64,000 nt of DNA from contig CM074141.1 of NCBI GenBank assembly GCA_037178625.1, positions 2,542,001 through 2,606,000 of the forward strand, in the 5' to 3' direction. Below are positions 9,487 to 20,217 of the stretch, piece after piece; the first letter of the stretch is position 1; the number at the start of each line of letters is the position of its first letter. The notes under the pieces are model-generated. The model made no database searches and was not told the DNA's origin. It was given only the letters and a program-made list of their open reading frames with translations. This stretch comes from Skeletonema tropicum. Its lineage: Eukaryota > Bacillariophyta > Thalassiosirophyceae > Thalassiosirales > Thalassiosiraceae. The position numbers and the translations under genes are program-made.

Positions 9487-10036
9487 GAAGCTTGCAACAA
9501 GCCCAAATTGCGCCCCATCGAGAACCTATAAGGCTGCAGCATCGTTGGTAAATACACCCAGTTCGCATAAGCAGTAGTATTTTGCATATATAATAATATC
9601 ATTATCAATCATAATGAGCCAAATGAAGCTGATCTTGCGCACATATCGGCGCCATTAGATACGGTATGGTACTTATAGCTGAAGTTGAATATGGATATGG
9701 AGATGGAGCTCATCCCAATTTTTTGACTTCAATTCATCAGGACACCTACGAGGTCGTAGCATCACTGACACGAGCACAATGTATGCATGAAAAGTATTAC
9801 TAAACTTTGATTCTATCAAAAGAAAACTTCGCTGGCCACTAGAAGTTGATCAAACTCATAACTATAATTACACCATAAGATACGATTTGGTGGTTGGGTG
9901 GGAGCTGCAAACAAGCCCAAATTGCACACCATCAGGTATCATACGAGGGTGCAGCATCGATGGTACGTGCCCAGTTCGTACGAGCATCTGTATTCTACGT
10001 CTATATTATTATAATCAATCATAGTGGTAGTGGGCC
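9487..10036. repeat. Pair of ~125-bp imperfect direct repeats
   Basis: 9487-9615 and about 9907-10036 share an ordered series of blocks: GCAA(A)CAAGCCCAAATTGC, the block TGCAGCATCG(T/A)TGGTA, CCCAGTTCG, and a final TAATCAATCATA-like end. They lie in the same orientation about 415 bp apart. No coding potential was seen; they look like copies of an old dispersed repeat. Confidence 0.6.
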
Positions 10037-10084
10037 ACTTGTAAGTTGATCGGCGCGGCGATGTGGAGAGGAAGAGGATATTAA

Positions 10085-10262
10085 CCATTCACAATTCATT
10101 CATCATCGGTGGCACCAATCCACAACATCCTCCTCACTAATACAACTACAGCCTCCTGCCGCCGATGCTGAATGAATTGTGAATTGTTGGCAAAGGAGGA
10201 TGAGAAGAAGGAGGAGGATGTTGTGGAGAGGATGATGTGGATTGGTGATTGGTAGGAGGAGG
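10085..10262. repeat. Imperfect inverted repeat (long stem)
   Basis: TTCACAATTCATTCA near 10088 pairs with TGAATGAATTGTGAA near 10170. CCAATCCACAACATCCTCC near 10115 pairs with GGAGGATGTTGTGG near 10215 plus a displaced GTGGATTGG near 10240. The two arms could form a broken hairpin. No transposon ends were recognised. Confidence 0.5.
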
Positions 10263-10456
10263 AGGGTGTTGTATTGGATTGTTGGTGATTGCTCATTCGC
10301 CTTACTACTCACTCGATAATGTCGGCGGGGTATAGTATGTTGTGTTGGGAATCATTATTGGACGGTACACATGTACCAACGAGTATGGACGATACCTCAT
10401 TCTCTTCTGCTTCACTGTTTTCTGGGTCCGATGGCAGAGCTCTGATTAGTAGTTTT

Positions 10457-10930
10457 GACTTTTGACGATGGCAATGAAGATGATAAAGATGGTACTAATC
10501 GATACAGCTTGAAGAGAGCTTTCGAATGGTGGTCATATTGTTAAATTTGATCATTTTAACTCACTTGTGTCAAATGGTGATATTCTGGCTGTAAATGTAA
10601 AACCGGATCCCGAATCTGGCCCAGCCGCTGCCGATCACTTTCCAACCCCAAGCTAGACAAAAGTGCTCCAATGAGGCTGGTCATACGCCTAATCGATAGA
10701 GCTCACTCTCAGCTTTCCACAACGCCACTTATCGTCCTCATTGGACGGCTAGGACACAAGATATCGGCCATTTTGTCATCTTAGAGCGTTTTGCACTCTT
10801 GAGGTTGAGGCTGGCCGGCTTGAGCTGATCAAAAAGTGAGAAGATGATGCCGCTTTGCAAATCTTCAGAAAGACGCCCTTTAAAATTAACGGAAATCTTA
10901 AAGTACGTCATGGTTGGCCCTCCAGAAAGA
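10457..10930 (+). repeat. Single-copy relative of the array-unit spacer
   Basis: This segment is collinear with the last ~420 bp of each array unit, for example 21196-21615. Shared blocks include GATGGTACTAATCGATACAG, CTTGAAGAGAGCTTTCGA, ACGCCTAATCGATAGAGC, GCCACTTATCGTCCTCAT, GACACAAGATATCGGCCATT and AGATGATGCCGCTTTGCAAA. Several substitutions and small indels separate it from the array version. It lies outside the array, about 8 kb upstream in the same orientation, and is a likely relative or source of that part of the chimeric unit. It has no ORF of note. Confidence 0.85.
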
Positions 10931-11365
10931 CGCCCTTTAGTCTATTTATTGATCATCTCTTCCACTTCATACTGTCAAGGCTTATGCTAGTACTAGTAAG
11001 GTAATAATTCACTTTGTTTAGCGTTTGGTGATGGCTTTATAGTTTGGAGAAGTGATTGTGTAGTGAAGAAGAGTTTGCATTGTGATTGTGAGAGTGTGAG
11101 AGGGAATAAAAGTAGAATTAGAATGTCATATTCTTGACCTTGATTCGATTGCAAAAACAAAAACTGTGAAGATGTATGATGAATAAATAAAGCCCCAAAT
11201 CAAACCTAATCTTGCTTTACATTAACATACTACTATCTTGAAAACCGGCTCCACTCACGCACTTCACACACATTAGAACAACTGATTGCCTCCTTTCATC
11301 TTTCACACATTCTCAACCAAGCTTTTGCTTTGCTTTTGTAGAGAGTTTCTAACTTTTTTATCGAG
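10931..11365. other. Intergenic, 3' flank of the beta-helix-like gene
   Basis: AT-rich sequence with no gene seen. It contains a second partial occurrence of CAGAAAGACGCCCTTT (about 10921-10940), already present at about 10868, a small local duplication. Confidence 0.4.
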
Positions 11366-13077
11366 CTAGTTGCATGTATCAGGACAAGATGCGCACACAG
11401 GCAACCCCTGTCCACCATACCACTCCAAAACAGTTTCGCAGCTGTATCCATCGGTACCCTCATCGATGAAGCTGACCTCATTCTCGCTATTACGGATATC
11501 AATTTCTCCATTATGGCAGGAGCTCAACGAGCCGCTCTCCTCCACAGTGAACAGAATGTCGTGATGGGGAGTGCTTGAAATACTCAGTCCGTCCCCACTG
11601 TTGCGATACAAACTAACGTCTCCCTTTACTGTGAAATTTGCATAGAACGGACTATCATCAAACCAGCCACCATAGCTTCCGAACCAAATACCCGCCCGGA
11701 GGTTATTGTGAGAAGATACCTTTCCTTCAAACTGGACCTTGGTCGTATACAATCCTTGTGGTTCGAAAAAGTAAAGGTCATTAGATCCAACGAAGATTCC
11801 CTCCATACTATTAAAGCTTGTGGTGGAATCTTTCACCGTGATATCTGGACCAAAGAGATGCATACCTCCGCCATTGTGCCTGCTCGTGACTTCTTCGAGT
11901 GTTACAACATTTGAGCTTGCAGCATTACGCACTTCGATACCATAGAAGAAGTTGTCGTGGGTGTATCTTCGAATGATTATGAGCGAATAAGAATTAGCAG
12001 CAGTGAATGATTATGTGAGGAGTCAATGAGAGAAGATTATAATAAAAAGTGACAATGTTTTTCATGTGCTTACACATCTGACACCTTCGTTTCAATTGAG
12101 CCGTTTACGTCTTGAACTGCGATTCCATGGGTATTTCCAGACGCCTCAGACTTTCTTATCTCGCCTCCATTTAAGATGAAGAACCCGTCATAAAAATTAT
12201 CTGCCTTGCAATTGATTGCCTTGGCGCCATCCACCAGCAATATACCTGCGTGGTAATAGTTGCTGCAAATTGGTCTACGTTCGAAGGGATCGTCAAAGCC
12301 CGTACCAAGAATTGACATCCAGCAAACAGGAGGAGGCCATGTCGGCGCGGTGTAAATCTGACGAATGCTGTGTCCTTTACAATCAATGCTTGCGCTGGGG
12401 CCCGACAATGTGATTGCGCCATTCACATGATTTAGCTGCTGCTTCTCTTCGTCTGTAAGCTTCCAATAGTCATTTGCGCAGAAAAGATCATGGGTCAAAA
12501 CAATCTCCTCATTGGTGAAGGTATCACCGCATTCAACGACCTTTGGCTCGCACTTATCTAGCCCATCATCGTCGATAGGATCGTGGTCACTCAAACAGAC
12601 CGAAGCAGTTGTGGATTTCCCAGCCTTGCTATGGCTGCTGTGAGATCTTCCATGACCCGTAATGGCTGAGAGGGCCTCCTGCTGCTGCTGCTGGTAATTG
12701 TTATGATCATAGATACTGCTCATGTAGATTCCTACGATTGCAGCTGTACCCAGCAACATAGTGGCTATGGAAATAGTAGCGGCAGTCTTCTTATTCAGGA
12801 AGAAAGATGAAGAGGTGGACTTGAAGTCGCTAAAGAAGCTTTTGTCAACACTCGGGGCTGCTGCGTCGTTGCTGCCACTGACATAATCATCTCCTGCATC
12901 TACCTCCATTTCCAATGCGTCGATGTTAGCGGTAGTGGCAGCATTATCAATGGCTGCGGAGGATAGATTAGGCTCAATATCAATATCGATACTGACACTG
13001 AGCTCTCCATCTTCCGCCTCCGCTTTGGAGAGTTCGTTGACTTTGACTTGAAAGTTGGCTGGCTTTAGACTCGACAT
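11366..13077 (-). CDS. Membrane-anchored beta-helix-like protein (two exons)
   Basis: Exon 1 is 12074-13077 and exon 2 is 11366-11966. The 107-bp intron (GTAAGC...GAAG) splits a Val codon in phase 2 and joins ...SDV to YTHDNFFYGIEVRN, giving 534 aa. The N-terminal ~95 residues are acidic and Ser/Ala-rich. One hydrophobic segment (about 98-120, ATISIATMLLGTAAIVGIYM) predicts a type II membrane anchor. A Gln/His/Ser-rich linker leads to a luminal or extracellular part with several Cys. From about residue 220, short repeated strands with Asn/Gly turns (GHSIRQ, GAKAINCKADNFYDG, GDVSLYRNSGDG) suggest a right-handed parallel beta-helix. The C-terminus has a C-x2-C-x3-C cluster (CASCPDTCN). Beta-helix proteins often bind or cut polysaccharide, but no catalytic motif is recognised, so function is open. 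Confidence 0.72.
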
Positions 13078-14830
13078 ATCTTAGAGAGGTTTGAGCAGGA
13101 TGTAGTAGTAATAGAGATTTAACTTGCTCAATTAAACTTCGCCTTCGTGGGCCGTTCGTCATATTAATATTATATTAATATTAGTTTTAGTTTTAGAATG
13201 CGATGAGAGAAGAGCAAGATCAAGATTAAAGCAGGCATGTGAGCATACAGATGGAATAAGTAGATATATGAGATATTGACGAGACGATTAAGTTCATATT
13301 CATATCTATGCTGAAGCTACATCACATTGAAATAAGAATGTGAAGCAATGGCAATATCCTGGCAATTACCTTTTCCTTTCCAACTTGAACTTGGACTTGG
13401 AGGAAATGAAAATGAAATCTACCCTTGTCCTTGTATTTTTGTGGTGTATTGAACTGGCGTGAAATGTTGTAATGAACGCTGTTCTTGGCTTTGCTGCTCT
13501 TTTTGCTGGGATATTATGGGCAGAGCTGATGCTATGATCGGCACAGCCGGCCCCCAAATTCGAAATGAGAGAAAAAATCTTTTTGCTTTTTCTTGCTATG
13601 TCTCTTTGTTTGCATTTGAATGAATTTGAATGGGATTGAATCCTTCTCCCGCCCAGTAAGCCGCTCAATAAGCTTCGTCTTTCAATTCATTGAACGCGTG
13701 AATTCCTTACTAAAAATATAATAAAAACTGTTTTCAATGATACTTGAAGCTTTCAAGATCACAGATCTCGATCGAAGAAAATGACCACTCTGCTCGCTCC
13801 ATCCCGATCCCCCGTTCGGCCGCCCGCGCGCGCCGATAGACATTTTCGTTCTCGTAATAGACCCCATTCTTTCTTCAACGCACGCATTTTGAGAAAAACA
13901 TTTTGAGAAAACATAACTTGCTTCTTGGCAGGAGAAACTTCATTTTTGTACATATTTTTAGCTGAATAGTACCTACTCCCTAGAGAACGGACAGCTCGGT
14001 AGCTTGCTGGTGCGCTAGCCCACCCGAAATGGGTCAATCATGGACAATTATTCTTGTTGGTATGAGAACGAACGCTCCAAAGTGGCTCTAACTTGTTGTT
14101 AGAAGCGAATGCAAACCTGAAGCGTCATGAAATCATGAATGTCGTGAATGTGAATCTGAAAGGGGGTATGGTTATGGTTTCATCCCTTTCAGTTTTGACC
14201 TACGTTGGCCTTACCTTGCTTGCTTGTTGGAATTGGAATGAGAATGGAGTTGTATGAAGGGGCTCTAACTCGCATGCTCTAGGTCTAGGTCTAGGTCAAA
14301 CTTGAACTTGAAGGGCAAAAAATCTGAAAGGAAATACTAGTTAGGTGGCCATCGCTGTCATGCTTGGAAAGCCCCACAAGCGCCGCGCGTGGAGGAGAAG
14401 GAGGCTCCGCGCGCTTGGAAAAAACGAATCCATCTATCACTTGAGCCGGAGGTAACTTTTACGCAACCTTAAAATCAGACACCACTAGGGTTATTTTCCA
14501 ATTTATGGATTCCGACGTTAAATAAAGAGAAAGGGTCAGCTGTGTGTAAGAAAAATTGCCTAACCTTAATGAAAAACGTTACCGTTTTAAGGCTATTTGC
14601 GTCTAATGTAGCTTACACATGAAGATGGTTAGAAGAAGATTATGTGTTTTGAGAAAGCACAAGCAAGATCGACTGAGGCTGTCCCCGCATGCCGTCCTAC
14701 CTCCACAAAGTTTGGATCTTCATCACGAGGAGACATGCCCTTCAATTTCTCCCATTCGGAAACACACTTTGACAACGCCTCGCTCATGATTGCGGAAGGC
14801 TCAAATGCACGGAGTCATCCCATTGCTTCC
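13078..14830. other. Intergenic, no supported gene
   Basis: Upstream region of the beta-helix-like gene. It contains an AT palindrome (ATTAATATTATATTAATATTA near 13162) and short tandem runs such as CTAGGT near 14280. Short ORFs here lack domains or splice support. A 98-codon plus frame at 14642-14938 leads into the repeated block that follows and is not recognised. Confidence 0.45.
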
Positions 14831-16060
14831 AGTAGATCTGCCTGCTCCACAATGTGCAACGTGCCAAAGCAAAGCCGAAGTCCGAAGTCATCAAAGACCA
14901 AAGAATGTTATGCCAGCAATTTCAAACCAACGAAGTAGTGTCCGATGCTAATCAGTTAATGATGAGTTTGGATAGGTTTGTGTCAAGTTGAGGTCCTCAA
15001 AAATGCATCCAAGACTGATATAAGAGACAGAGAAGCACAAAATTACAACGAGAACAAGAAGAGCAGAGAGAGTAACAAACTCAACAAGTCAAACTCCAAG
15101 GCTCTTAAGGATGCATTCACCTCTGCCGGCTGCCGGACTATGCAGTTAGCAGTAAAGGATCAGTAGTACCTGTTGGCGATGATCAAGAGGACGTCTTGGC
15201 AGACAAAATCCCTGTAACAAAATGCTGCGATGTACGATGTAGAGATGAGCTTGAATTATCAAGGTCGGCGAGTAACTCGAACAGTATCAATGGAAAAGCA
15301 AGAAAACAAGCGCAAGGCCACTTTTCTTCTCGAAATATCATAAACTGTCTCTGATAGCTCTAAAACTATCTATAGTAATGCATGGACTTCTTCTTCTACT
15401 GTGACCTGTCGGATCACATGCGCTTGATCTTGATGAGTGTAAAACGACTGAACTGCTTGCGCAAAGAATGGCGCGAATGGAGGAACGTTTGGGGCATCTT
15501 CTTCAGTGCATACCAGTGTCAGTTTGCAAGCTTACGCGTCCTTGCCTCAGAGACTGGAGGCACGCCTCTATCCTTCTTCCACGTATCTGGATCCTGATGC
15601 ATCGTAGCAGAAGAAACACGGATGCCTTCAACAAATTCTGGGTGGAGAAGATGGCTGCAGGGGTTTCCTTCATATGCAATTCTGATGGCAGTGGCAAGCA
15701 GATTGATGCAACAGTCAGGCATTTCCGCCTCTTGAAGAATGGCAACTTGCCACGCAGCTTAAGGAGATTTATGGATATCTTACACTTTGTATCACTTCTT
15801 TTATTCTCTACTGTGTCTGTAACACATGCACGCCCGCAGTGCCAAAATAGAGATCTCTAATCCGCTATTTACGATGTCGTCAAGAAATCGCATTTCCTCA
15901 ACCAAAAAGATAAACATCTTGGACGGAGGAGCAGGGTGTCCTCCGGATGCAGCAATTGCAGATTCACAATGCATAATTGATTCTTCTACGCACAACAACT
16001 TCAACCTACCAAAATTACTACTATCACACCAGCTCCAAACCCAAGCAGGCATCTCTTCGT
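14831..16060. repeat. Unidentified repeated block, copy 1 (A-x-B)
   Basis: Segment A (14831-15441) and segment B (15775-16060) recur downstream as A' (16063-16682) and B' (16682-16970). In copy 1 a 333-bp segment x (15442-15774) separates A and B. In copy 2 A' runs straight into B' at GATGAGTGTA/TATCTTAC. Differences are mainly substitutions and short indels. B encodes MHARSAKIEISNPLFTMSSR... in one plus frame and another open frame on the minus strand; substitutions between copies do not clearly favour either. An alternative plus frame entering B (ATG at 15772) starts with a signal-peptide-like MDILHFVSLLLFSTVSVTHA but stops after 29 codons. No family was recognised. Confidence 0.7.
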
Positions 16061-16062
16061 GC

Positions 16063-16970
16063 AGTAGATCTGCCTGCTCCACAATGTGCAACGTGCCAAA
16101 GCCAAAGTCAAAGTCAAAGTCGAAGAATGTTATGCCAGCAATTTCAAACCAACGAAGCAGCTTGTTCTTACCTCAAATTTGAGTCGCCCGATGCAGTTAA
16201 TCAGTTAATGATGTGTTTGGATAGGTTTGTGTCAAGTTGATGTCCTCAAAAATGCATCCAAGTCTGATATAAGAGAAAGAGACAGAGAAGCACACAATTA
16301 CAACAAGAACAAGAAGAGCAGAGAGAGCAACAAACTCAACAAGTCAAACTCCAAGGCTCTTAAGGATGCATTCACCTCTGTAGGACTACGCAGTTAGCAG
16401 TAAAGGATCAGTAGTACCTGATGGCAATGATCAAGAGGACGTCTTGGCAGACAAAATCCCTGTAACAAAATGCTGCGATGTAGAGATGAGCTTGAATTAT
16501 CAAGGTCGGCGAGTAACTCGAACAATATCAATGGAAAAGCAAGAAAACAAGCACAAAGCCAATTTTCTTCTCGAAATATCATATACTGTCTCTGATAGCT
16601 CTACAACTATCTACAGTAATGCATGGACTTCTTCTTCTACTGTGACCTGTCGGATCACATGCGCTTGATCTTGATGAGTGTATATCTTACACTTTGTGTA
16701 TCACTTCTTTTATTCTCTACTGCGTCTGGAACACATGCACGCCCGCAGTGCCAAAATAGAGATCTCTAATCCTCTATTTACGATGTCGTCAAGAAATCGC
16801 ATTTCCTCAACCAAAAAGACAAACATCTTGGACGGAGGAGCAGGGTGTCCTCCAGATGCAGCAATCCCAGATTCACAATGCATAATTAATTCTTCTACGC
16901 ACAACAACTTCAACCTACCAAAATTACTACTATCACACCAGCTCCAAACCCAAGCAGGCATCTCTTCGTG
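16063..16970. repeat. Unidentified repeated block, copy 2 (A'-B')
   Basis: Second copy of the block, lacking x. It begins AGTAGATCTGCCTGCTCCAC and ends AAGCAGGCATCTCTTCGTG, where sequence departs from copy 1. The longest plus frame over B' is 102 codons (from 16678). It is most simply a tandem duplication of A-x-B followed by loss of x, or the reverse with x inserted into copy 1. Confidence 0.7.
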
Positions 16971-17294
16971 TTGCCTCTTGTTTTAGTTTTATCCCTTTCA
17001 GATTTTCACTATGGTGATGGTGGGCTGTATCTGTATCTGTATAATTATGAAGATAATACGTTGTCATTTTCACAATCTTGATGATAGACACAATCGATTC
17101 CTCAAACAGCCTAGCTCCTCATCCGAGAGAGAGCATCTTCTGATCTTCTGCACGTCTGCAGAAGCAGAAGATATATATATACTCTCTGGAGTATATCTAT
17201 ACACCACTCTCTACTTAGGATGTCACTGCGGATTTTGACGTTTTGGAATGAGAGCGGAGTCGTACCTAGACCTAGAACTAGAACATTTAGTCAC

Positions 17295-17318
17295 ATCGAC
17301 ATCGACATCGACATCGAC
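17295..17318. repeat. (ATCGAC)4 microsatellite
   Basis: Four perfect head-to-tail ATCGAC units. Confidence 0.95.
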
Positions 17319-17371
17319 CCCATCACCATCACTTGGCTTGTGATTGTATCATCTTAGCCTTAGCGAGCCCC

Positions 17372-17475
17372 CCATGCCTTGTGCTTGTGCACACTCCTCC
17401 ATTCTGAGTTCTGAGCTTGATTCGATCACCCTACACTACTGCATTGTTCAACCTGTTCTTCATGCATACTACAAA
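17372..17475 (-). pseudogene. Short remnant of the zinc-finger-repeat gene
   Basis: The plus strand here (CCATGCCTTGTGCTTGTGCA, then CACTCCTCCATTCTGAG and CTACTGCATTGTTCAACC) parallels about one repeat of the minus-strand zinc-finger genes (compare 700-770). Small insertions break the frame and nothing else of the gene remains. Confidence 0.6.
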
Positions 17476-17699
17476 ATACCTCGTGAGAGAGAAAGCTCTG
17501 TTAACCCATCCCTGCCGCGCGCGCACCTCTTTTTTTTTTCGTCCATCACCATGGTGCACCTCCACCCAGTACATGCCGACACCATAATACACTACCTAAA
17601 CATAAATTTAGACGGTCCCGCTGCAGCAACACACTCTCAAATAGCATTTCTATGAAGTGGTGCCCTTGATTCTTTTCCGGCCGACGCCATCGCTACATA

Positions 17700-18053
17700 T
17701 CATGGCACCAAAGTAGAGGTGCCGGAAAATGGCATGTTGACATCGGTGCGATAATGCACTTCCGTCATGGTCTTCAGGTGAATAGTAGGAGGTGCGCCGC
17801 CACCGAACTGGTTTGCAGACGCCAACTTTATACTATTAGGCGGTTATATATCCCTTTGATAGCGTGCCTGGGCGTTATATGACGCATGCAGCGGCATGGT
17901 GAATGTAGGTGGTGAAAATGGATATTTTCCACAAAATACATCAAAAAGGAGAATGCATATATCTGACAGAAAATGAAATGAGAGGGTGCCAAAAGTCTGT
18001 GAGGTGATGACTATAATATAGCAATCAACGTGGTTGGTGTAGATATCTCTATT
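17700..18053 (-). pseudogene. Possible decayed coding stretch with one internal stop
   Basis: One minus-strand frame is open for 117 codons apart from a single TAA at 17844-17846. After that stop it reads PPNSIKLASANQFGGGAPP and TEVHYRTDVNMPFSGTSTLVP-stop; before it, FSPPTFTMPLHASYNAQARY. The composition looks protein-like, but there is no good start codon and no family was recognised. Confidence 0.25.
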
Positions 18054-18899
18054 TCATTGCGGCTACAACAATATTAGACTAGTTGGTATATAGCATTTTT
18101 TGGGGGGAAATGAAGAGCCCAATGCCATCACATACACGAGTATTTGAAGTGATATTGGTTGTGTTCATCCTGCAAGTAGGGGACCCTTTCACCCCACAAC
18201 ACCAATAGACATCTGTTGTGAGCGTTATACAGTGGATTCAGGTTATTATACGACTCCTAACAACACCATTCCTACTGGATGGCATCAAAACATCAGCGCA
18301 TGATTCGGCCTACTACTCCATTATTACATGAAATTGGCATGTAATCAATAAAACTGATAATAAATATCCATTAACATAATATATAGAAGGAGTGTGTAAT
18401 GCACCATGGCTATTAAATTACCGAATTCTGTTAAATATGAGTATATTATGAAGTTGCCCAGCATGTGCGGATTTCATGTCTGCGTAGGTTAGAGCCGTAT
18501 ACATCACAAAGACTTCGATTCGGCCACCGACGCTTACAGAAACGGAATCTGCACAAAAAATTAAGTTAGACAGAGTGTTGTTTACCATGTTTTGGGGTGT
18601 GTTGGTCCGATAGTACCATGGTTTGCCGACGGATTCGTCATGGTGGAGATGTTTTTTTGTTAGTGTGTGATGCGTGATGGCCGAGCGTACCTCCCGACCA
18701 ATATCAGTGACATGGTGATAGTTGCACAGGCGTTCTAAACTAACTAAATGGAAGACTGTTGGTCTTTGAACCAAAAGAATCGGCCTATTATTGGCTTAGT
18801 TATGGGCGGAAGTCAAAAGGAGGTAGGTACAAAGGAGGTACGCGGCAGGGATGGGTTAAGAAAGCACCTTTTGTCATTTTCTGTGCCGCTTCACAGAGG

Positions 18900-18918
18900 A
18901 CACAATCACCTGTGACAG
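18900..18918 (+). promoter_or_regulatory. 19-bp motif shared with the SNARE/zinc-finger promoter
   Basis: ACACAATCACCTGTGACAG lies 82-100 bp upstream of the ATG. It contains the near-palindrome TCACCTGTGA. The identical 19-mer occurs in opposite orientation at 55186-55204, in an otherwise different promoter. It recurs in each array unit and before the intact gene (51832-51850). Units 2, 8 and 11 carry a 6-bp insertion (TGTACA) near its 3' end. Transcription-factor binding is inferred. Confidence 0.55.
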
Positions 18919-18999
18919 TTGACAATACTCTTCAAATCAACAACGAAGCGAAGAAGTAGTGTTACGTGTTACTACGGTCGCTGCTAACTATAACTCTCC

Positions 19000-20217
19000 A
19001 TGACAATGATACCATCATCCCGAGGCAGCTATAGCCTCATCCTTGCGGTTGCTTCAATAATAATACTCCTACTTGGCCGAGCGCTTTTCTATGAAGCAAC
19101 TGCCTTTCAGCCAGCCGCTGTACATCATGTTGTACATCAAAAACATCACTACAAAACTAACAAGTTATCCATACCTCTTCGTGCAGCCAAAAAGAAGAAC
19201 GAAATCAGCAACACCGGCGACGGCGACGGCGACGATGAAGCAATAATATCGGATGTAATACCGTCCACCACCGCCACACGGAAAATGCTACTGGCCAAAC
19301 GGAAACAAACCGAAGCCGAAGGGGCCTCCTCCAAATCCTCCTCCAAACTATCCATCATGAATGACTACAAACAATCCAAAACCAAACGCTTCGACGACTA
19401 CTACGCCTACACCGCACGCTCCAAAGATGACGACGCCAACGGCCGTCGCGACAATTCCTATCTGATCGATCTCAAAAAGAAAATCGATCAAAAAATCATG
19501 AGAAACAATTGGAATCGAACGGGACAACGACGACCACGCGTCAATGATAACACTTTTCTGCAATCCTCGTCCTCGTCGGGCAGCATTACACCAGGTCAAT
19601 TACTACCCGAGGTGCACGTCCAACATGAAACGGACTCCATGCAATCATTATTAGGGTACAATCATTTCGAGGGGGAGTGGAGCGATCGCAATTCCACCAC
19701 GTATCATGTCGCCATTGTCTTTGGGAAGGGGTTGATCCAAGATCAGATATCCATCGAGTATGCCTCTCGGATACGAACACTGGTCAAACTTCTCAAGGAA
19801 GAGGAGGGATTTCGACCCAAATTGATTTGTTTTACGGGTGGCAACAAGAACAGTGACGAGGTCATGCAGGGTGCGCCTACCGATGTAGTGACATCATCAT
19901 CGATATCCGATGCATCGGCTGGATATGTCTACTTTCGACACTTGTGTGCCTCACAGGGAATCCCATTCGATCATCTCCAGACCAATGTTTGGGTAGACAA
20001 ACGGAACGGAAATGAACGTGAGACGATGGAACGTGTTGCGTCCGAATTATGGAGAAAGTACATCAAAACATTGGCGACAAAAGGGAAGAGTAATACTTAT
20101 GAATACGACAATCAACCAAATCGTCATCCTTTTCCTTGGGTGCACGATATAGATAAGATAGTACTGATGATGATGATGATAAATAATAGCGCCTCATATA
20201 GTAGAGCATTCAGATGA
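19000..20217 (+). CDS. Truncated DUF218 (YdcF-like) protein, array copy 1
   Basis: A 405-aa ORF identical to the intact protein (51932-54001) through residue 357, then 48 unrelated residues (LATKGKSNTYEYDNQPNRHP... ending SYSRAFR, with a Met run). It keeps the N-terminal hydrophobic segment (11-28), the plastid-import-like ATAFQP (33-38), the charged linker and the first half of the DUF218 fold: HVAIVFGKG (236-244), CFTGG (277-281), and the ASAGYVYFRHLCASQGIPFD helix and turn (305-324). The second half, including LVSTEYHLCN, is missing, so an active DUF218 fold is unlikely. The upstream ~125 bp equals that of the intact gene, so transcription is possible. It might be an inert by-product, a dominant-negative partner or an RNA source; none can be shown here. 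This copy has the shorter Gly-Asp run. Confidence 0.7.
   Translation: MTMIPSSRGSYSLILAVASIIILLLGRALFYEATAFQPAAVHHVVHQKHHYKTNKLSIPLRAAKKKNEISNTGDGDGDDEAIISDVIPSTTATRKMLLAKRKQTEAEGASSKSSSKLSIMNDYKQSKTKRFDDYYAYTARSKDDDANGRRDNSYLIDLKKKIDQKIMRNNWNRTGQRRPRVNDNTFLQSSSSSGSITPGQLLPEVHVQHETDSMQSLLGYNHFEGEWSDRNSTTYHVAIVFGKGLIQDQISIEYASRIRTLVKLLKEEEGFRPKLICFTGGNKNSDEVMQGAPTDVVTSSSISDASAGYVYFRHLCASQGIPFDHLQTNVWVDKRNGNERETMERVASELWRKYIKTLATKGKSNTYEYDNQPNRHPFPWVHDIDKIVLMMMMINNSASYSRAFR

Larger units (their letters stand above)
8560..10456. other. Gene-poor region with short repeats
   Basis: No protein or RNA gene can be supported. The region holds a GA microsatellite, a pair of ~125-bp imperfect direct repeats and an inverted repeat, listed separately. 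A 135-codon minus-strand frame at 9201-9608 ends in a Leu-Ser run translated from the microsatellite and has no recognisable domain. Confidence 0.5.
16971..18874. other. Gene-poor left flank of the 34-kb array
   Basis: No intact gene was identified. The stretch includes an ATCGAC hexamer repeat, a zinc-finger-gene remnant and a possible decayed coding stretch, each listed separately. A 118-codon minus frame at 18418-18774 has no recognisable domain. Confidence 0.45.

Noticed and set aside
9201..9608. 135-codon minus-strand ORF
   Set aside because: Its C-terminal part is a Leu-Ser run from the GA microsatellite and the rest overlaps a non-coding direct repeat.
19149..19780. Minus-strand ORFs of 64-83 codons repeated in every array unit
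   Set aside because: They lie opposite the DUF218 coding frame and are preserved only because the units are identical; no domain, start context or promoter supports them.
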